DNA of 37,491 nucleotides, taken from the NCBI GenBank assembly GCA_002401885.1, contig NVUL01000020.1, positions 1-37,491 on the forward strand, in the 5' to 3' direction. Position 1 is the first letter of the stretch. Every line of letters starts with the position of its first letter. The translations under genes were made by a program, and so were the position numbers. This document shows, piece after piece, positions 23,090 through 33,532 of this stretch. The notes below the pieces were generated by a model that was given only the letters and a program-made list of their open reading frames with translations, was not told where the DNA came from and made no database searches. The stretch comes from SAR86 cluster bacterium. GTDB lineage: Bacteria; Pseudomonadota; Gammaproteobacteria; Pseudomonadales; Pseudohongiellaceae.

Positions 23090-26000
23090 ATGAAATCCCA
23101 CTACAAAAATAGGAATTTTAGACGCAAAGCCCTCTACACCAGCATCGCACTCAGCGTGCTAAGCACGCCGTTTTACGCATCAGCCCAACAGGACTCCACC
23201 GTCGAAGAAGTCGTTGTTACCGGCTCCTACATTCGGCGCGACGAAGGCATCATCGCCGCTTCACCTATAACCTCACTCACGGCTGATGATATTACCGATC
23301 AGGGCACACTGAATATGGCCCAGATCGTTCAGAACATGACGTTCAATAATGGCTCGGGTGTTACCAACTCGATTCAGGCCAGTGGCGCCTCGAGTAATAG
23401 CGCCGCCTTTAATCTTCGCGGATTGGGCACACGCGCCACGTTGCAATTGATCGATGGCAAACGTACCACCAATTCCAATGTGCAATGGCTTATGCCAAGC
23501 ATTGCGATTCAACGACTCGATATCGTGACCGATGGTGCTGCTGCACTGTACGGCACCGATGCGGTGGCGGGCGTGGTTAACATTCTGCCTTACAAAAGTT
23601 ATGAAGGCCTGAAAGTCGAACATTTCAACGAGGAAGATTCTCGCGGAGATTTTAGGGATCAGACAACTTCTTTCCTATGGGGGAAATCACTAGGCGCCGA
23701 TGTCGACCTAGTAGTTGCAGGCTCCTTCCGACATAACGGTACGCTGGAGTGGACCGATAGACGCAAGTTGGCTTTAGCCGGCTTAACAGATAACAACGGA
23801 GCCAACCCAACCAACTGGAATGTTCCGCAGCGCGACGATAGCGGTGCTTTGCTTGGAACAACCCAAAGAACTGCGGACCCTATCTGCGGTACAGACCCAG
23901 TAACTGACCCCTTGGTACAGGGCGGCAATCAATTTGGAACCCTCGCATTTGGCTCGTGCTGGTTTCCTTTTGCTGATACCAGAGACTTTGTTGAAGAGAA
24001 GACACAGGAATCACTCTATTCCAATATCAGCTGGGAGGTGAATGAGGATCTGGCACTAAGCTCACAATTACTTTGGGGTAGATGGCAAGGTCACGGCCGC
24101 CAGAACCAAGGTAATCCAGGCACCCGCTTTGCCGACCTGTCGGATGTGCGCGGCGAGATTCCAGGCAACCCTTTCAGGGCTATGAGCGGCGATGGTCGTG
24201 AGCTATTTGCTCAACCATTACTAGATGGTAGCGGCATGATCATCAGCGATCCCTTTGGCAATCAGCAACCCTTGCGCAATGGCGCGGGTGTAGTGCAATT
24301 AGCCTCTAACCAATTTGCTAGCTTAGCGAATGATCCAAACGGTGGCGTACCTTTCAACGAAGATGTGCCTTTTAGTGGTCAATATCTGCCCTTTGGATTA
24401 GCCAACACGCTGCCTCAGGCATTTGGTGGCCCCGGTAGCGACCAAATCAGTCGCAAAGAGAATGATGAGCGCGACTTCCGCCTATCATTTACTGCCGACT
24501 TCACTGTGCCTTTTATAGACGGCTGGGAAGGAACTTCGACGTATTCTTGGGGTGAGCACAATGTTGTCAGCGCACAAACGCAGGATTTCAGCTTCAGCGC
24601 GGTTGAGCAGGGCCTGAACTGCGATGTGGTTAACGATGCAAGCGCTTGCTTCAACCCGTTCGGCGCTGCTAATGGCTCCCCTTATCTCAATTCACAGGCT
24701 ATTGCAGATGCAATCTATACGCGTGATCGCATTGATGACAAAGACACTCTGCAGACCTTCGATATCGTGATCAACGGTACGATTTCTCCGGGTGGATTTG
24801 AGCTACCAGGCGGAACTATTGGCGCTGCTTTTGGCTATCAACGCCGTGATGAAACCGACGAAAACGTTCCTACTACGCACGAACAGCAGAATGATCGCCT
24901 GAATAGTATTGCAGCGTTTCCTACGAAGTTTAGTCGCGACAGTGACTCATTCTTTGCGGAATTCTCGTTCCCCATACTTGCCAATCTTGAGCTCAGCGCC
25001 TCAGTCCGCGATGAACAGTTCAGTAGTGGTCAGGGAGATGTCGTAAGTAAATTCGGCATCACCTACAGCCCGGCCGATTGGGTAACGTTGCGAGCTACTC
25101 AAGGCGAGGCATTCATTGTGCCAACCCTGAATCAGCTTAACTCGCCGGAAAACTGTGGACTGAGTAACGTGGACGATCTGTTTACCTCTTTCTCGGGTTT
25201 CATCACATCTTGTAAATCGGGCAATGGGAACCTCACATCCGAGACTGCCGATAGCTTCTCGGTAGGTATGGATTTGACACCGATCGATGGCTTAGACATA
25301 CATCTGACCTACAGTGAAACCGACTTTACAGATCGTATTGTCGATACCACTACTCAGGATATCATAAGGGCGGATTTCGCAGCCTTTCAGGCCGCCACTG
25401 GTTTTTCTGGAGAGGGTTTACCATCGGTTGAACAGCTAACGGCATGGGTTGCTAACCCCCTTCATGACCCACGCATTCAGCGTGACCCGCTAGACATTAC
25501 AAGCCCTACTCGCATCGACCGTAGTGATACGAATGCATCGTCTATGCTGGTTCAGGCTTGGGATCTTCAGACGAATTACAATTTCGATCTGGATGCCATT
25601 GGCTTTGGCAGCTGGGGTGATTTTCGCGCCAGCCTGAATGCCACCTACACGGATACCTACACTTGGCAGGAGGGTCCCGACAAGCCAGTGCGGGAAGCTA
25701 AGGGCCATCAGAACAATTCCTTTGGTGCCGTGCCGGTCATTCCAGAGTGGCGTGCCAATTTCAGTTTGGGTTGGAGCCTGGGCAATCACAGCGTTAGTAC
25801 CACAGTACGTTATATCGATGAGGTGCAATTTGACGCCAATGAGTTCAGCTTTCAGGCATTTTTACGACCTGAAAACCTTTGGACACATACCGACGTGATA
25901 CGCGCATGGACACAGACTGACATGTTCTATACGTATAGCGACCTGGAACTCTTTGAGGGTAACGCAACACTGAGTCTTGGTGCACGTAATCTGTTCGATC

Positions 26001-26098
26001 GCGAAGCGCAGAAGACAGGCATGATCGCAGGTGTTGTCTCGCAGATTCAGAGCCCATTGGGACGCATGATCTATGCTCGCGTTAACTATGAGTTCTAA
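23090..26098 (+). CDS. TonB-dependent outer-membrane receptor
   Basis: I start at the ATG at 23090 because GGAG lies 8 bases in front and the product opens with a signal peptide; the frame is open for 37 more codons upstream without a ribosome site. The 1002-residue protein has the signal at about 1-32, then the TonB-box/plug start VEEVVVTGSYIRR (38-50), a plug domain through NLRGLGTRATLQLIDGKR and GAAALYGTDAVAGVVNI, and a long beta-barrel ending in ...YARVNYEF with the terminal Phe needed for outer-membrane insertion. It imports a large or scarce compound using TonB energy; the substrate is unknown. It is followed by a strong terminator. Confidence 0.93.
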   Translation: MKSHYKNRNFRRKALYTSIALSVLSTPFYASAQQDSTVEEVVVTGSYIRRDEGIIAASPITSLTADDITDQGTLNMAQIVQNMTFNNGSGVTNSIQASGASSNSAAFNLRGLGTRATLQLIDGKRTTNSNVQWLMPSIAIQRLDIVTDGAAALYGTDAVAGVVNILPYKSYEGLKVEHFNEEDSRGDFRDQTTSFLWGKSLGADVDLVVAGSFRHNGTLEWTDRRKLALAGLTDNNGANPTNWNVPQRDDSGALLGTTQRTADPICGTDPVTDPLVQGGNQFGTLAFGSCWFPFADTRDFVEEKTQESLYSNISWEVNEDLALSSQLLWGRWQGHGRQNQGNPGTRFADLSDVRGEIPGNPFRAMSGDGRELFAQPLLDGSGMIISDPFGNQQPLRNGAGVVQLASNQFASLANDPNGGVPFNEDVPFSGQYLPFGLANTLPQAFGGPGSDQISRKENDERDFRLSFTADFTVPFIDGWEGTSTYSWGEHNVVSAQTQDFSFSAVEQGLNCDVVNDASACFNPFGAANGSPYLNSQAIADAIYTRDRIDDKDTLQTFDIVINGTISPGGFELPGGTIGAAFGYQRRDETDENVPTTHEQQNDRLNSIAAFPTKFSRDSDSFFAEFSFPILANLELSASVRDEQFSSGQGDVVSKFGITYSPADWVTLRATQGEAFIVPTLNQLNSPENCGLSNVDDLFTSFSGFITSCKSGNGNLTSETADSFSVGMDLTPIDGLDIHLTYSETDFTDRIVDTTTQDIIRADFAAFQAATGFSGEGLPSVEQLTAWVANPLHDPRIQRDPLDITSPTRIDRSDTNASSMLVQAWDLQTNYNFDLDAIGFGSWGDFRASLNATYTDTYTWQEGPDKPVREAKGHQNNSFGAVPVIPEWRANFSLGWSLGNHSVSTTVRYIDEVQFDANEFSFQAFLRPENLWTHTDVIRAWTQTDMFYTYSDLELFEGNATLSLGARNLFDREAQKTGMIAGVVSQIQSPLGRMIYARVNYEF

Positions 26099-26126
26099 GA
26101 CAACGGAGATGTAACTACCCGTAAGG

Positions 26127-26164
26127 AACAAAAAGCCCAGCGCCAAAACGCTGGGCTTTTTGTT
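26127..26164 (+). terminator. Strong intrinsic terminator after the TonB receptor
   Basis: AACAAAAAGCCCAGCG pairs with CGCTGGGCTTTTTGTT around CCAAAA, a perfect stem with a T-run, 28 bases after the receptor stop codon. The A-run on the other side makes it potentially bidirectional. Confidence 0.93.
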
Positions 26165-26266
26165 GCTCGATCGGTAAATAAAGCTTGTCGCGAAAGCGGC
26201 GCTATACTAACTATCTCGAACAGTTTTGCAAGCCATCACCTCGTAGGTACTATTATCTTACGCACA

Positions 26267-26917
26267 ATGCTCATTCTATTAGTCCTGGGCCTGAGTCAAT
26301 CCAGCCTTGCCGAAAAATCTACTCGCACTGAGTACTACGCCATATTCGGCTCTACTGGGTTAGAGCTGCTTAATGAGATGTCTGCCAAGGGCCCTCAGGA
26401 ATTCAACGGCCTTACTTATCATGAATACAGTTATAACTACCGGACAAGAATGATCAATGGAAGATGCCGTGTCTCCAGGATGAGCATAGAGTTGGACATC
26501 ACTTTTACGATGCCTCGCTGGGAAAACGAGTCAGTGGCAGATACAGAACTTCAGGCCCGCTGGAATGACTGGTATCGATTGCTCGATCAGCACGAACAAG
26601 GACATGCCAGCTTTGCAGAATCTGGTTACAACGATATTCTTAGTGAGTGGCGGAGAATCGGCACAAGCGATAACTGTCAGGATATTAGAAATCAGGTAGA
26701 ACAAATTTATAACAGAATCAGGTCAAGAGTAAATCAGCAGAACGTTGACTACGATCGATCAACTCGCCATGGGCAAAACCAAGGTGTTACTTTCGAATTG
26801 CTTGTCGGCGAAGGGGACATGATTGCAGATTTCGAATCTGAAGACAGGAGTACCAACTTCTGGTGGTTGATATTTGCAGCACTTATCGGCGCTCTCTTCT
26901 ATGTTAGAAAGTCGTAA
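26267..26917 (+). CDS. DUF922 secreted zinc-protease-like protein with C-terminal anchor
   Basis: A 216-residue protein with a short signal peptide (about 1-15, MLILLVLGLSQSSLA). The body matches DUF922, predicted secreted zinc-dependent proteases: YYAIFGSTGLELLNEM, YNYRTRMINGRCRVS and the motif His109-Glu-Gln-Gly-His113 in DQHEQGHASFAE, a metal-binding HExxH. The C-terminus is unusual: after a polar linker it ends in one hydrophobic helix and a basic tail (WWLIFAALIGALFYVRKS), resembling sorting or retention tails such as rhombosortase-type signals, though the preceding residues are not GlyGly. It stands alone. The enzymatic activity of the family has not been shown, to my knowledge. Confidence 0.8.
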   Translation: MLILLVLGLSQSSLAEKSTRTEYYAIFGSTGLELLNEMSAKGPQEFNGLTYHEYSYNYRTRMINGRCRVSRMSIELDITFTMPRWENESVADTELQARWNDWYRLLDQHEQGHASFAESGYNDILSEWRRIGTSDNCQDIRNQVEQIYNRIRSRVNQQNVDYDRSTRHGQNQGVTFELLVGEGDMIADFESEDRSTNFWWLIFAALIGALFYVRKS

Positions 26918-27154
26918 ATACAGACCGTCGCTTAGTTCTTTCAAAACACACAATTAGTCTCATCATCCTTTCGCAGGATGTCCTTTGGCATGGGTCGCAT
27001 TCTTGGTATAAACCAAAGTTCTAATGAAGAACTTGCCGGAATATTTCTAGCGGAATCCCTAACCTTGCGCAACATCAGTGAGCTTACCTACTGACGGCCA
27101 TTTTGCGAATAATTTCCTACACTCACAGCCGTTTATGCCCTACCATTCCAGCCC

Positions 27155-28363
27155 ATGACATTAACACTCAAAGACATCGAAGAAGCTGCTGCTCGGATTT
27201 CCTCAGCTACCATCAATACGCGCTTCGAGCAATCGCAGACCCTTTCTGCCATAGCTGGTAACCAGCTCTATCTGAAATTTGAAAATTTTCAGTTTACCGC
27301 TTCCTTCAAGGAAAGAGGCGCACTCAATAAACTCCTCATCCTGCAACAGCAGGGAGAAGTAAAAGGCGTAATAGCCATGTCGGCAGGCAATCACGCCAAA
27401 GCTGTTGCATACCATGCACAGCGCCTGGGCATTCCTGCCACTATTGTCATGCCAAGAAATACTCCGAACGTAAAAATTCAGGACACAAAGGACTTCGGTG
27501 CTAGCGTGGTTCTCCATGGCGACACATTGGACGAGGCGGCGACTCATGCCCATCAAATTTCCGAGTCTAAGGATTTGGTTTTCGTCCACCCTTACAACGA
27601 TAACGAGATCATGGCTGGGCAAGGCACTGTCGCTTTAGAAATGTTAGAAGTGGAGCCAGAGCTTGACTGCATTGTTGTCCCTGTCGGTGGAGGGGGGCTG
27701 ATAGCGGGCGTAGCGACAGCGGCGAAAACTATCAACCCGCAGATAAAAATAATTGGCGTAGAGGTTGAAGCCTATCCCAGCGTACACAATGCCCTCAATG
27801 GCATTGCGCATAGCAAGGGAGGCTCAACCATTGCGGAAGGCATTGCCGTAAAACAACCAGGAGATAAAACTCTGGAAGTAATTCGGCGGCTCGTAGATGA
27901 CGTGCTAGTCGTAAGCGAAGAATCGATTGAGGACGCCATAAATCTGCTACTAAGCATAGAAAAGACCGTCACTGAAGGTGCTGGCGCGGCGACGCTGGCA
28001 GCCGTACTACAAAACCAAGATAAGTTTAGAGACTTGAAAGTAGCTTTAATTTTGAGTGGCGCAAATATAGACTCTAGAATATTAGCCTCACTACTGATGC
28101 GGCGCCTTGTTAACAAGGGGCGAATAGTTCGCTTCCTGGTTCAGATTGACGACTCGCCCGGCAGTCTTTCCGATGTGGCGCAAGCTATCGGCGAATTCGG
28201 TGGAAACATTCTCGACGTATCCCACCAGCGTATGTTCGCAAGTGTGCCGATTAAAAAAGCAGATTTATATCTGACGGTAGAGACTCGAGACGCCGAACAG
28301 AATCAAGAAATCCTCGCCAGGCTGAGAGAACTCGGTTACGAAGCAGAGTTAATAATGCAGTAG
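27155..28363 (+). CDS. Threonine ammonia-lyase (biosynthetic or catabolic type with ACT domain)
   Basis: A 402-residue fold-type II PLP enzyme. The Schiff-base lysine is Lys52 in FTASFKERGA; AMSAGNHAKAVAYHA, VVPVGGGGLIAG (phosphate loop) and KTVTEGAGAATLA are the standard motifs. A C-terminal ACT-like regulatory domain (about 325-402) starts RFLVQIDDSPGSLSDVAQAIG. This is the architecture of the TdcB/IlvA-like enzymes of about 400 residues that convert threonine to 2-oxobutyrate and ammonia; the single ACT domain separates it from E. coli IlvA. 2-Oxobutyrate can give propionyl-CoA, which may relate to the acyl-CoA mutase at 29697, but that link is inference. It converges with the EamA gene. 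Confidence 0.92.
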   Translation: MTLTLKDIEEAAARISSATINTRFEQSQTLSAIAGNQLYLKFENFQFTASFKERGALNKLLILQQQGEVKGVIAMSAGNHAKAVAYHAQRLGIPATIVMPRNTPNVKIQDTKDFGASVVLHGDTLDEAATHAHQISESKDLVFVHPYNDNEIMAGQGTVALEMLEVEPELDCIVVPVGGGGLIAGVATAAKTINPQIKIIGVEVEAYPSVHNALNGIAHSKGGSTIAEGIAVKQPGDKTLEVIRRLVDDVLVVSEESIEDAINLLLSIEKTVTEGAGAATLAAVLQNQDKFRDLKVALILSGANIDSRILASLLMRRLVNKGRIVRFLVQIDDSPGSLSDVAQAIGEFGGNILDVSHQRMFASVPIKKADLYLTVETRDAEQNQEILARLRELGYEAELIMQ

Positions 28364-28385
28364 CCGCCAACTTGGAGCAGAGAGA

Positions 28386-29273
28386 CTAAGTAGTACTAAT
28401 CAGTAGAATTACGCTCACTGCAACCAGCACGATACCCATGCATTCCTTTAGCGTTATCTTTTCGCCGAAATAGAAATAGGTTATCAGCAAGGTAACCAAA
28501 AACTCGATCTGACCTAGCGTCTTAACAATCGCGGCATCCTGCAAGCTCATTGCTGTGAACCAGCCCACTGAGCCTACCAAACTGGTAAATCCGATAAAAA
28601 CGCAGGACCTCCAACGGGACAGAACCATGGCCAGTTGATTCCGTTCCCGAATAGCCACAAACAGTAGGCATAACACAGTCTGGATCGCCACCATATAGAG
28701 CAGTACAGCGGATGCACTAAGCAGTCTCGGCACCTCCAAAGATAGCGATGCCTCCCGTATCCATAGCGACGCCAGAGCGAAACCAAGCCCTGCACCAATG
28801 CCATATTTTATACTTTCATTCTCTACTAGATCTCGCAAGCTGACTTTCCAGTTACTCGCGATGAGGACGCCAACCACTCCTAGAAGGACTGAAAGATAGG
28901 CGATAGGGCTTAGTGCCACGGAAAAGAATACCGCTCCAAGAACCGCTGTTAGCAAAGCCTCTGTTTTCGCCAACGCTGTGCCAACAGCAAAGTTACGCAA
29001 TGTGAGCGCCTTGACCAGGAAAACAGTAGCAAATATTTGCGCTATAGCAGCTAGCGTTGAGGCTCGATAGAAGACGATATTGCCAATAAATTCCTCGCCT
29101 TGATACCAATAGGAAAGAAAAAAATAGTACCCAAGCGCGAAGGGTAGACCATATAAGTAACGCACTAGCGTAGCGGCGGCGGCAGAAATGGTTTTCGCGA
29201 TCTGCTTCTGTGCGGCGGTACGCACCGACTGCATTACAACTGCCAACAAGGTAAAAAGTATCCACGCTTCCAT
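28386..29273 (-). CDS. EamA/DMT-family transporter
   Basis: A 295-residue inner-membrane protein with about ten hydrophobic helices in two internal repeats, typical of EamA permeases. The second half carries GFTSLVGSVGWFTAMSL and KTLGQIEFLVTLLITYFYFGEKI, with the characteristic FGEK followed by helix 10. Members move amino acids, nucleotides or other metabolites; the substrate cannot be read from sequence. The gene converges on the threonine dehydratase, leaving 22 bases between stops. Upstream lies a 424-base gap shared with the divergent mutase gene. Confidence 0.85.
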   Translation of the reverse strand: MEAWILFTLLAVVMQSVRTAAQKQIAKTISAAAATLVRYLYGLPFALGYYFFLSYWYQGEEFIGNIVFYRASTLAAIAQIFATVFLVKALTLRNFAVGTALAKTEALLTAVLGAVFFSVALSPIAYLSVLLGVVGVLIASNWKVSLRDLVENESIKYGIGAGLGFALASLWIREASLSLEVPRLLSASAVLLYMVAIQTVLCLLFVAIRERNQLAMVLSRWRSCVFIGFTSLVGSVGWFTAMSLQDAAIVKTLGQIEFLVTLLITYFYFGEKITLKECMGIVLVAVSVILLISTT

Positions 29274-29590
29274 GGCCGCACTATACAGAGGAGCGGCGGA
29301 AAACCCAAAATAGAAGGGATGCTCAGCTTCCTACAGCAAGCTTGTCACAACCGACGGCGGCATTCTCAATGTGCCTCCCTGGGTTCTTACAGCCTCCTTG
29401 GTCGCCGCAGAGCGCTAGCTGAGAATGATCGATACGGACATAGGCAGATGTGCGCGCCGAGGTGCGGGAATCCGGCTTAAGCACAAGAGAGAGCATTGTC
29501 GCGCTGCCTGGCTAAGGCGGGGATGTTAGCCCCTATAGTCTCTTTTCCCGCAATACAGCCCAATGCCTCGGCGAACTGCCCTCAAAAAGC

Positions 29591-29635
29591 GCTCTAAACT
29601 AGAGCACGGCAAACTAGAGTACGCTAAACTGGTCC
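29591..29635 (+). promoter_or_regulatory. 15-base tandem repeat and palindrome upstream of the mutase
   Basis: AAACTAGAGCACGGC (29596-29610) and AAACTAGAGTACGCT (29611-29625) are tandem 15-base units, followed by a third partial copy AAACTGG. The first unit overlaps a perfect inverted repeat GCTCTA-AAC-TAGAGC (29591-29605). They end about 65 bases before the mutase start and look like regulator binding sites. No cobalamin riboswitch was recognised in the 29274-29696 gap, and no gene is seen in it. Confidence 0.5.
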
Positions 29636-29696
29636 TCCATTGCGATTTAAGGGACGCAAATCGAAATGGAATTAAGTGTAGAAAAGGGGCCGAGAT

Positions 29697-32600
29697 TTGT
29701 CAGTAGTATCATTCCAAAAACCAACAGAAAATCCCTCAACATCGAAACCAGAGCGCAAATGGCTTCGCTTCGTGACTGCTGCGAGCCTTTTCGATGGCCA
29801 TGATGCTGCAATCAATATCATGCGCCGCATTCTGCAATCCAGTGGTGCCGAGGTCATTCATCTCGCTCACAACCGCTCTGTTCAAGAAATCGTAGACGCA
29901 GCCATTCAAGAGGATGTCGATGCTATCGCCATTAGCTCTTATCAGGGTGGCCATATCGAATATTTCAAATACCTCGTGGATCGTCTCCGAGAGCTGGATG
30001 CAACGCACATTAAGATCTTCGGCGGCGGTGGCGGTGTAATCATTCCGTCCGAGATTGAAGAGCTGCACGACTACGGAGTGAGCCGTATTTATTCTCCAAA
30101 TGATGGCCAGGCCATAGGCTTACAAGGCATGATTGACGACATGCTAGAGCGCTGCCGCGGTGGGGGAGATCGCCCCGCCGCTCCAAATCTAACAGAACTC
30201 AATGCTGGCGATCGAATCGTATTAACACGCACAATTACAGGCATCGAGAATGCGGAATACAGCGACGAAGAATTAGCTGCACTGAATAAGCAAGCTGAGG
30301 CAGTCGACAGCACGCCGATACTAGGCATTACTGGAACCGGCGGCTCCGGCAAGTCATCGTCTACCGATGAGATCATAAGACGATTCAGACAGGACAGCGG
30401 AGATTCTTTAAAGATTGCCGTACTAGCAATCGACCCCACTAGAAAAAAGACAGGTGGCGCCTTGCTTGGCGACCGCATCCGCATGAATGCAATCGGCCAC
30501 CCCAATATATTCATGCGGTCCATAGCCACGCGAAATTCAGCCGTAGAGATTCCCGACAGACTGCGCGAGATTATCGCCGCTATTAAACTTTCCGGATTTG
30601 ATCTGGTCATTGTGGAGACCCCGGGCATCGGCCAGGGCGATGCCGGCATTGTTCCCTTCGTCGACACATCTCTCTATGTTATGACGCCAGAATTCGGTGC
30701 GGCCAGTCAGTTAGAGAAGATCGATATGCTGGACTATGCCGATGTCTTTGCGATTAATAAGTTCGATCGCAAGGGAAGCGAAGACGCACTCCGCGACGTT
30801 TGCAAACAGGTGCAACGCAATCGCGAAGCCTTCGAGATAATGCCAGAACAGATGCCGGTGTTCGGCACTATCGCCTCCAAGTTCAATGACGATGGCATTA
30901 CTGCTCTCTATCAGGCGCTCGTGCCGTTATTGCGAAACAATGGCTTATCAGAGTATGTGCAATCTATCGCGTTGCTAGATACGAAGAAGTCTACACAAAC
31001 GACACTTATTATCCCTGCAGCACAACAGCGCTACCTGGCTGAGATTGCCGAGGTCGTGCGTGACTACCATGATCAGGCGCAGACACAATCGCAACTCGCT
31101 CGTGAGAGACAACAACTCTCCGCGAGTAAAGCTATGTTAGTTACTGCGTCAAGAGACAGTTCAGACCTAGATGAACTCATTGCGCTTAAAGACAACGCTA
31201 TGGATACTAAGGCGAAGCGGCTATTGGAGGCTTGGCCGCAGCTAAAAGAGGACTACTCGGGCGAGGAATACATCGTAAAAGTAAGAGACCGAGAGATCCG
31301 AACCACGCTAACACGCACCTCGCTCTCCGGTACAAAAATCCCTCGGGTCGCGCTGCCCAACTACAAAGATCATGGCGAGTTACTAAAATGGCTGCTCCTG
31401 GAAAATGTTCCGGGGCGCTTCCCGTTTACGGCCGGTGTGTTTCGATTCAAGCGTGAGACTGAAGATCCGACACGCATGTTTGCCGGAGAAGGCGATGCCT
31501 TTCGCACCAACCGACGCTTCAAGCAACTCTCCGAACATTCGGATGCAAAGAGGCTCTCCACCGCATTCGATTCGGTAACGCTGTATGGTTTCGACCCAGC
31601 GGTGCAACCGGATATCTATGGCAAGGTGGGAAACTCCGGCGTCTCCATTGCCACTCTCGATGACATGAAAGAACTCTACAGCGGTTTCGATCTGTGCAGC
31701 TCCACTACATCCGTCTCGATGACCATAAATGGGCCCGCGCCAACGATACTCGCGATGTATATGAATGCCGCCATCGATCAACAATTAGAGAAGTTCTCAG
31801 GTGAGAACGGTGCTCCACCGACTGCCGAGGAATACGAGTCGATCAAGGCGCAGGCGCTTGAGAACGTCCGCGGCACTGTTCAGGCAGATATTCTTAAGGA
31901 AGATCAGGGGCAGAATACTTGCATCTTCTCCACCGAATTTAGCCTCAAGCTAATGGGTGATATTCAGGAATATTTCACCGCTAACAAGATTCGCAATTTC
32001 TATTCCGTGTCCATCTCCGGATATCACATTGCCGAAGCTGGCGCGAACCCCATCTCGCAACTCGCCTTCACCCTCTCTAATGGCTTCACCTTTGTAGAGG
32101 CCTATATCGCTCGCGGCATGAAGGTGGATGACTTTGCCCATAATCTATCCTTCTTCTTCTCCAATGGCATGGATCCGGAATACACAGTCTTGGGCCGTGT
32201 TGCGCGTCGCATCTGGGCTACCGCCATGCGTTTTAGGTATGGCGCTAGCGAGCGTAGCCAAAAACTCAAATACCACATACAGACATCGGGCAGATCCTTG
32301 CACGCACAGGAGATGTCATTCAATGACATCCGCACGACTCTGCAGGCTTTGATCGCGGTGTATGACAACTGTAATAGCCTACACACAAACGCCTATGACG
32401 AAGCGGTAACCACGCCTACAGAGGAATCCGTGCGTAGAGCGATGGCGATTCAGCTAATCATCAACAAAGAATGGGGTTTGGCTGTTAACGAAAATTCTAA
32501 TCAAGGCTCCTTCATCATCGAAGAGCTGACCAATCTCGTCGAGGAAGCCGTACTGCAGGAGTTCGAAAGCATTTCCGAACGCGGTGGTGTGCTAGGCGCA

Positions 32601-32966
32601 ATGGAAACCGGCTACCAACGCGGCAAGATTCAAGACGAATCCATGTACTACGAGCATCGCAAGCACGATGGCAGCCTGCCCTTGGTGGGAGTCAATACCT
32701 TCCTGAATGCAGAGCCGGAAGCAGAACACGAGATAGTGTTGGCCCGCTCAACCGAATCGGAGAAGCAAAGCCAGATAGATCGTTTAGCTGCATTTAAAGC
32801 GATTAATGCTCACCAGTCTGCCGATGCCCTTGAACGATTACGCCGAGCGGCCATCAATGATGAAAACGTATTTGCAGAACTGATGAATGCGGTACGCTAT
32901 TGCAGCCTAGGTCAGATAACGGAAACGTTCTTCGAGGTCGGGGGACAATACCGCAGGAACATGTAG
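29697..32966 (+). CDS. icmF: IcmF, fused adenosylcobalamin isobutyryl-CoA mutase
   Basis: A 1089-residue fusion protein in the known IcmF order. The N-terminal cobalamin domain has [12 protein letters not shown] with the axial His35. A G3E-type chaperone GTPase domain follows: P-loop [12 protein letters not shown] (210-221) and NKFD (354-357). The C-terminal half is the TIM-barrel acyl-CoA mutase with [17 protein letters not shown] and [11 protein letters not shown]. IcmF interconverts isobutyryl-CoA and n-butyryl-CoA (some members also act on pivalyl- or isovaleryl-CoA), and the GTPase domain protects and loads the cobalamin. The start is TTG with AAGGGG seven bases upstream, and no better in-frame ATG exists nearby. 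Tandem repeats in front suggest a specific regulator. Confidence 0.94.
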   Translation: MSVVSFQKPTENPSTSKPERKWLRFVTAASLFDGHDAAINIMRRILQSSGAEVIHLAHNRSVQEIVDAAIQEDVDAIAISSYQGGHIEYFKYLVDRLRELDATHIKIFGGGGGVIIPSEIEELHDYGVSRIYSPNDGQAIGLQGMIDDMLERCRGGGDRPAAPNLTELNAGDRIVLTRTITGIENAEYSDEELAALNKQAEAVDSTPILGITGTGGSGKSSSTDEIIRRFRQDSGDSLKIAVLAIDPTRKKTGGALLGDRIRMNAIGHPNIFMRSIATRNSAVEIPDRLREIIAAIKLSGFDLVIVETPGIGQGDAGIVPFVDTSLYVMTPEFGAASQLEKIDMLDYADVFAINKFDRKGSEDALRDVCKQVQRNREAFEIMPEQMPVFGTIASKFNDDGITALYQALVPLLRNNGLSEYVQSIALLDTKKSTQTTLIIPAAQQRYLAEIAEVVRDYHDQAQTQSQLARERQQLSASKAMLVTASRDSSDLDELIALKDNAMDTKAKRLLEAWPQLKEDYSGEEYIVKVRDREIRTTLTRTSLSGTKIPRVALPNYKDHGELLKWLLLENVPGRFPFTAGVFRFKRETEDPTRMFAGEGDAFRTNRRFKQLSEHSDAKRLSTAFDSVTLYGFDPAVQPDIYGKVGNSGVSIATLDDMKELYSGFDLCSSTTSVSMTINGPAPTILAMYMNAAIDQQLEKFSGENGAPPTAEEYESIKAQALENVRGTVQADILKEDQGQNTCIFSTEFSLKLMGDIQEYFTANKIRNFYSVSISGYHIAEAGANPISQLAFTLSNGFTFVEAYIARGMKVDDFAHNLSFFFSNGMDPEYTVLGRVARRIWATAMRFRYGASERSQKLKYHIQTSGRSLHAQEMSFNDIRTTLQALIAVYDNCNSLHTNAYDEAVTTPTEESVRRAMAIQLIINKEWGLAVNENSNQGSFIIEELTNLVEEAVLQEFESISERGGVLGAMETGYQRGKIQDESMYYEHRKHDGSLPLVGVNTFLNAEPEAEHEIVLARSTESEKQSQIDRLAAFKAINAHQSADALERLRRAAINDENVFAELMNAVRYCSLGQITETFFEVGGQYRRNM

Positions 32967-33029
32967 ACTGGAATGCCTTATCGCAATACCCTCCCCTCTC
33001 GTAAGCGCGTTCCCGCCTCTTATAATGTT

Positions 33030-33389
33030 TTAGGAAGCTGGCTTCCTAAACTTCATTACCACTCGGTCTGTTTTGCCCCGCACACTGGGGTCGCTCATCG
33101 GCTTGTTGCGGCTATCCTGCCTATTACGCAAGATGTCCGACTCAGAGACGAACTCAAAGCCCGCCGAGACCAGATCGCTTCTGATAATGCCAGGTTCTAT
33201 GCCGAAGAATTCAAGCACGTGAGCTGGCTTCCTGTCTGCGTCTCTCTGCCGATCCGCATCAGGTCTAGCATCGTTTGCAACTGCCCTTTCTATCGCTGTA
33301 TGTGAATCGGCGAGCACAGTCCCTACGAAAATGAGCGCCGCCACAATAAGAGCGGTCTTGCTAAGTGCTTTAGTCAATAAGTTGAGCAT
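33030..33389 (-). pseudogene. Class I methyltransferase relic with catalytic core deleted
   Basis: The 119-residue frame has a signal peptide (about 1-27), then the start of a COG4798-type predicted methyltransferase: AIERAVANDARPDADRQRD, then RKPAHVLEFFGIEPG. In this family SAM-binding and catalytic parts follow, but here the frame jumps directly to the family's C-terminal end: SAGFEFVSESDILRN, then PSVRGKTDRVVMKFRKP. About 130-150 residues are missing, including the glycine-rich SAM loop, without breaking the frame. The product cannot bind SAM as usual. It lies convergent to the mutase and downstream of heme-copper module 2. A small hairpin (33029-33050) covers its last codons. Confidence 0.75.
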
Positions 33390-33475
33390 CGAAATCTCTC
33401 CATAGCGGAATAGATGGCATCTAGGTCTTAAGCGTAGCTAATCGAATATGACAAAGGCTAGAAATACCGCCCACA

Positions 33476-33501
33476 AAAAAGGGCGGTAAACCGCCCTTTT
33501 T
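33476..33501 (-). terminator. Bidirectional intrinsic terminator after heme-copper module 2
   Basis: GGGCGG (33481-33486) pairs with CCGCCC (33491-33496) around TAAA, flanked by an A-run on the left and a T-run on the right. Read on the minus strand it ends the module 2 transcript about 30 bases after the companion gene's stop codon. Confidence 0.9.
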
Positions 33502-33532
33502 AAACTAGCATCGATTAAAAACCAAACCAATA

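Noticed and set aside
29274..29696. Cobalamin riboswitch before the B12-dependent mutase
   Set aside because: I looked for the conserved B12 box and found no convincing match; the mutase uses the cofactor and its gene is not usually riboswitch controlled.
33029..33050. Palindrome TTTAGGAAGC-TG-GCTTCCTAAA as a terminator between the mutase and the methyltransferase relic
   Set aside because: The stem is perfect, but no T-run follows on either strand and it overlaps the last codons of the relic.
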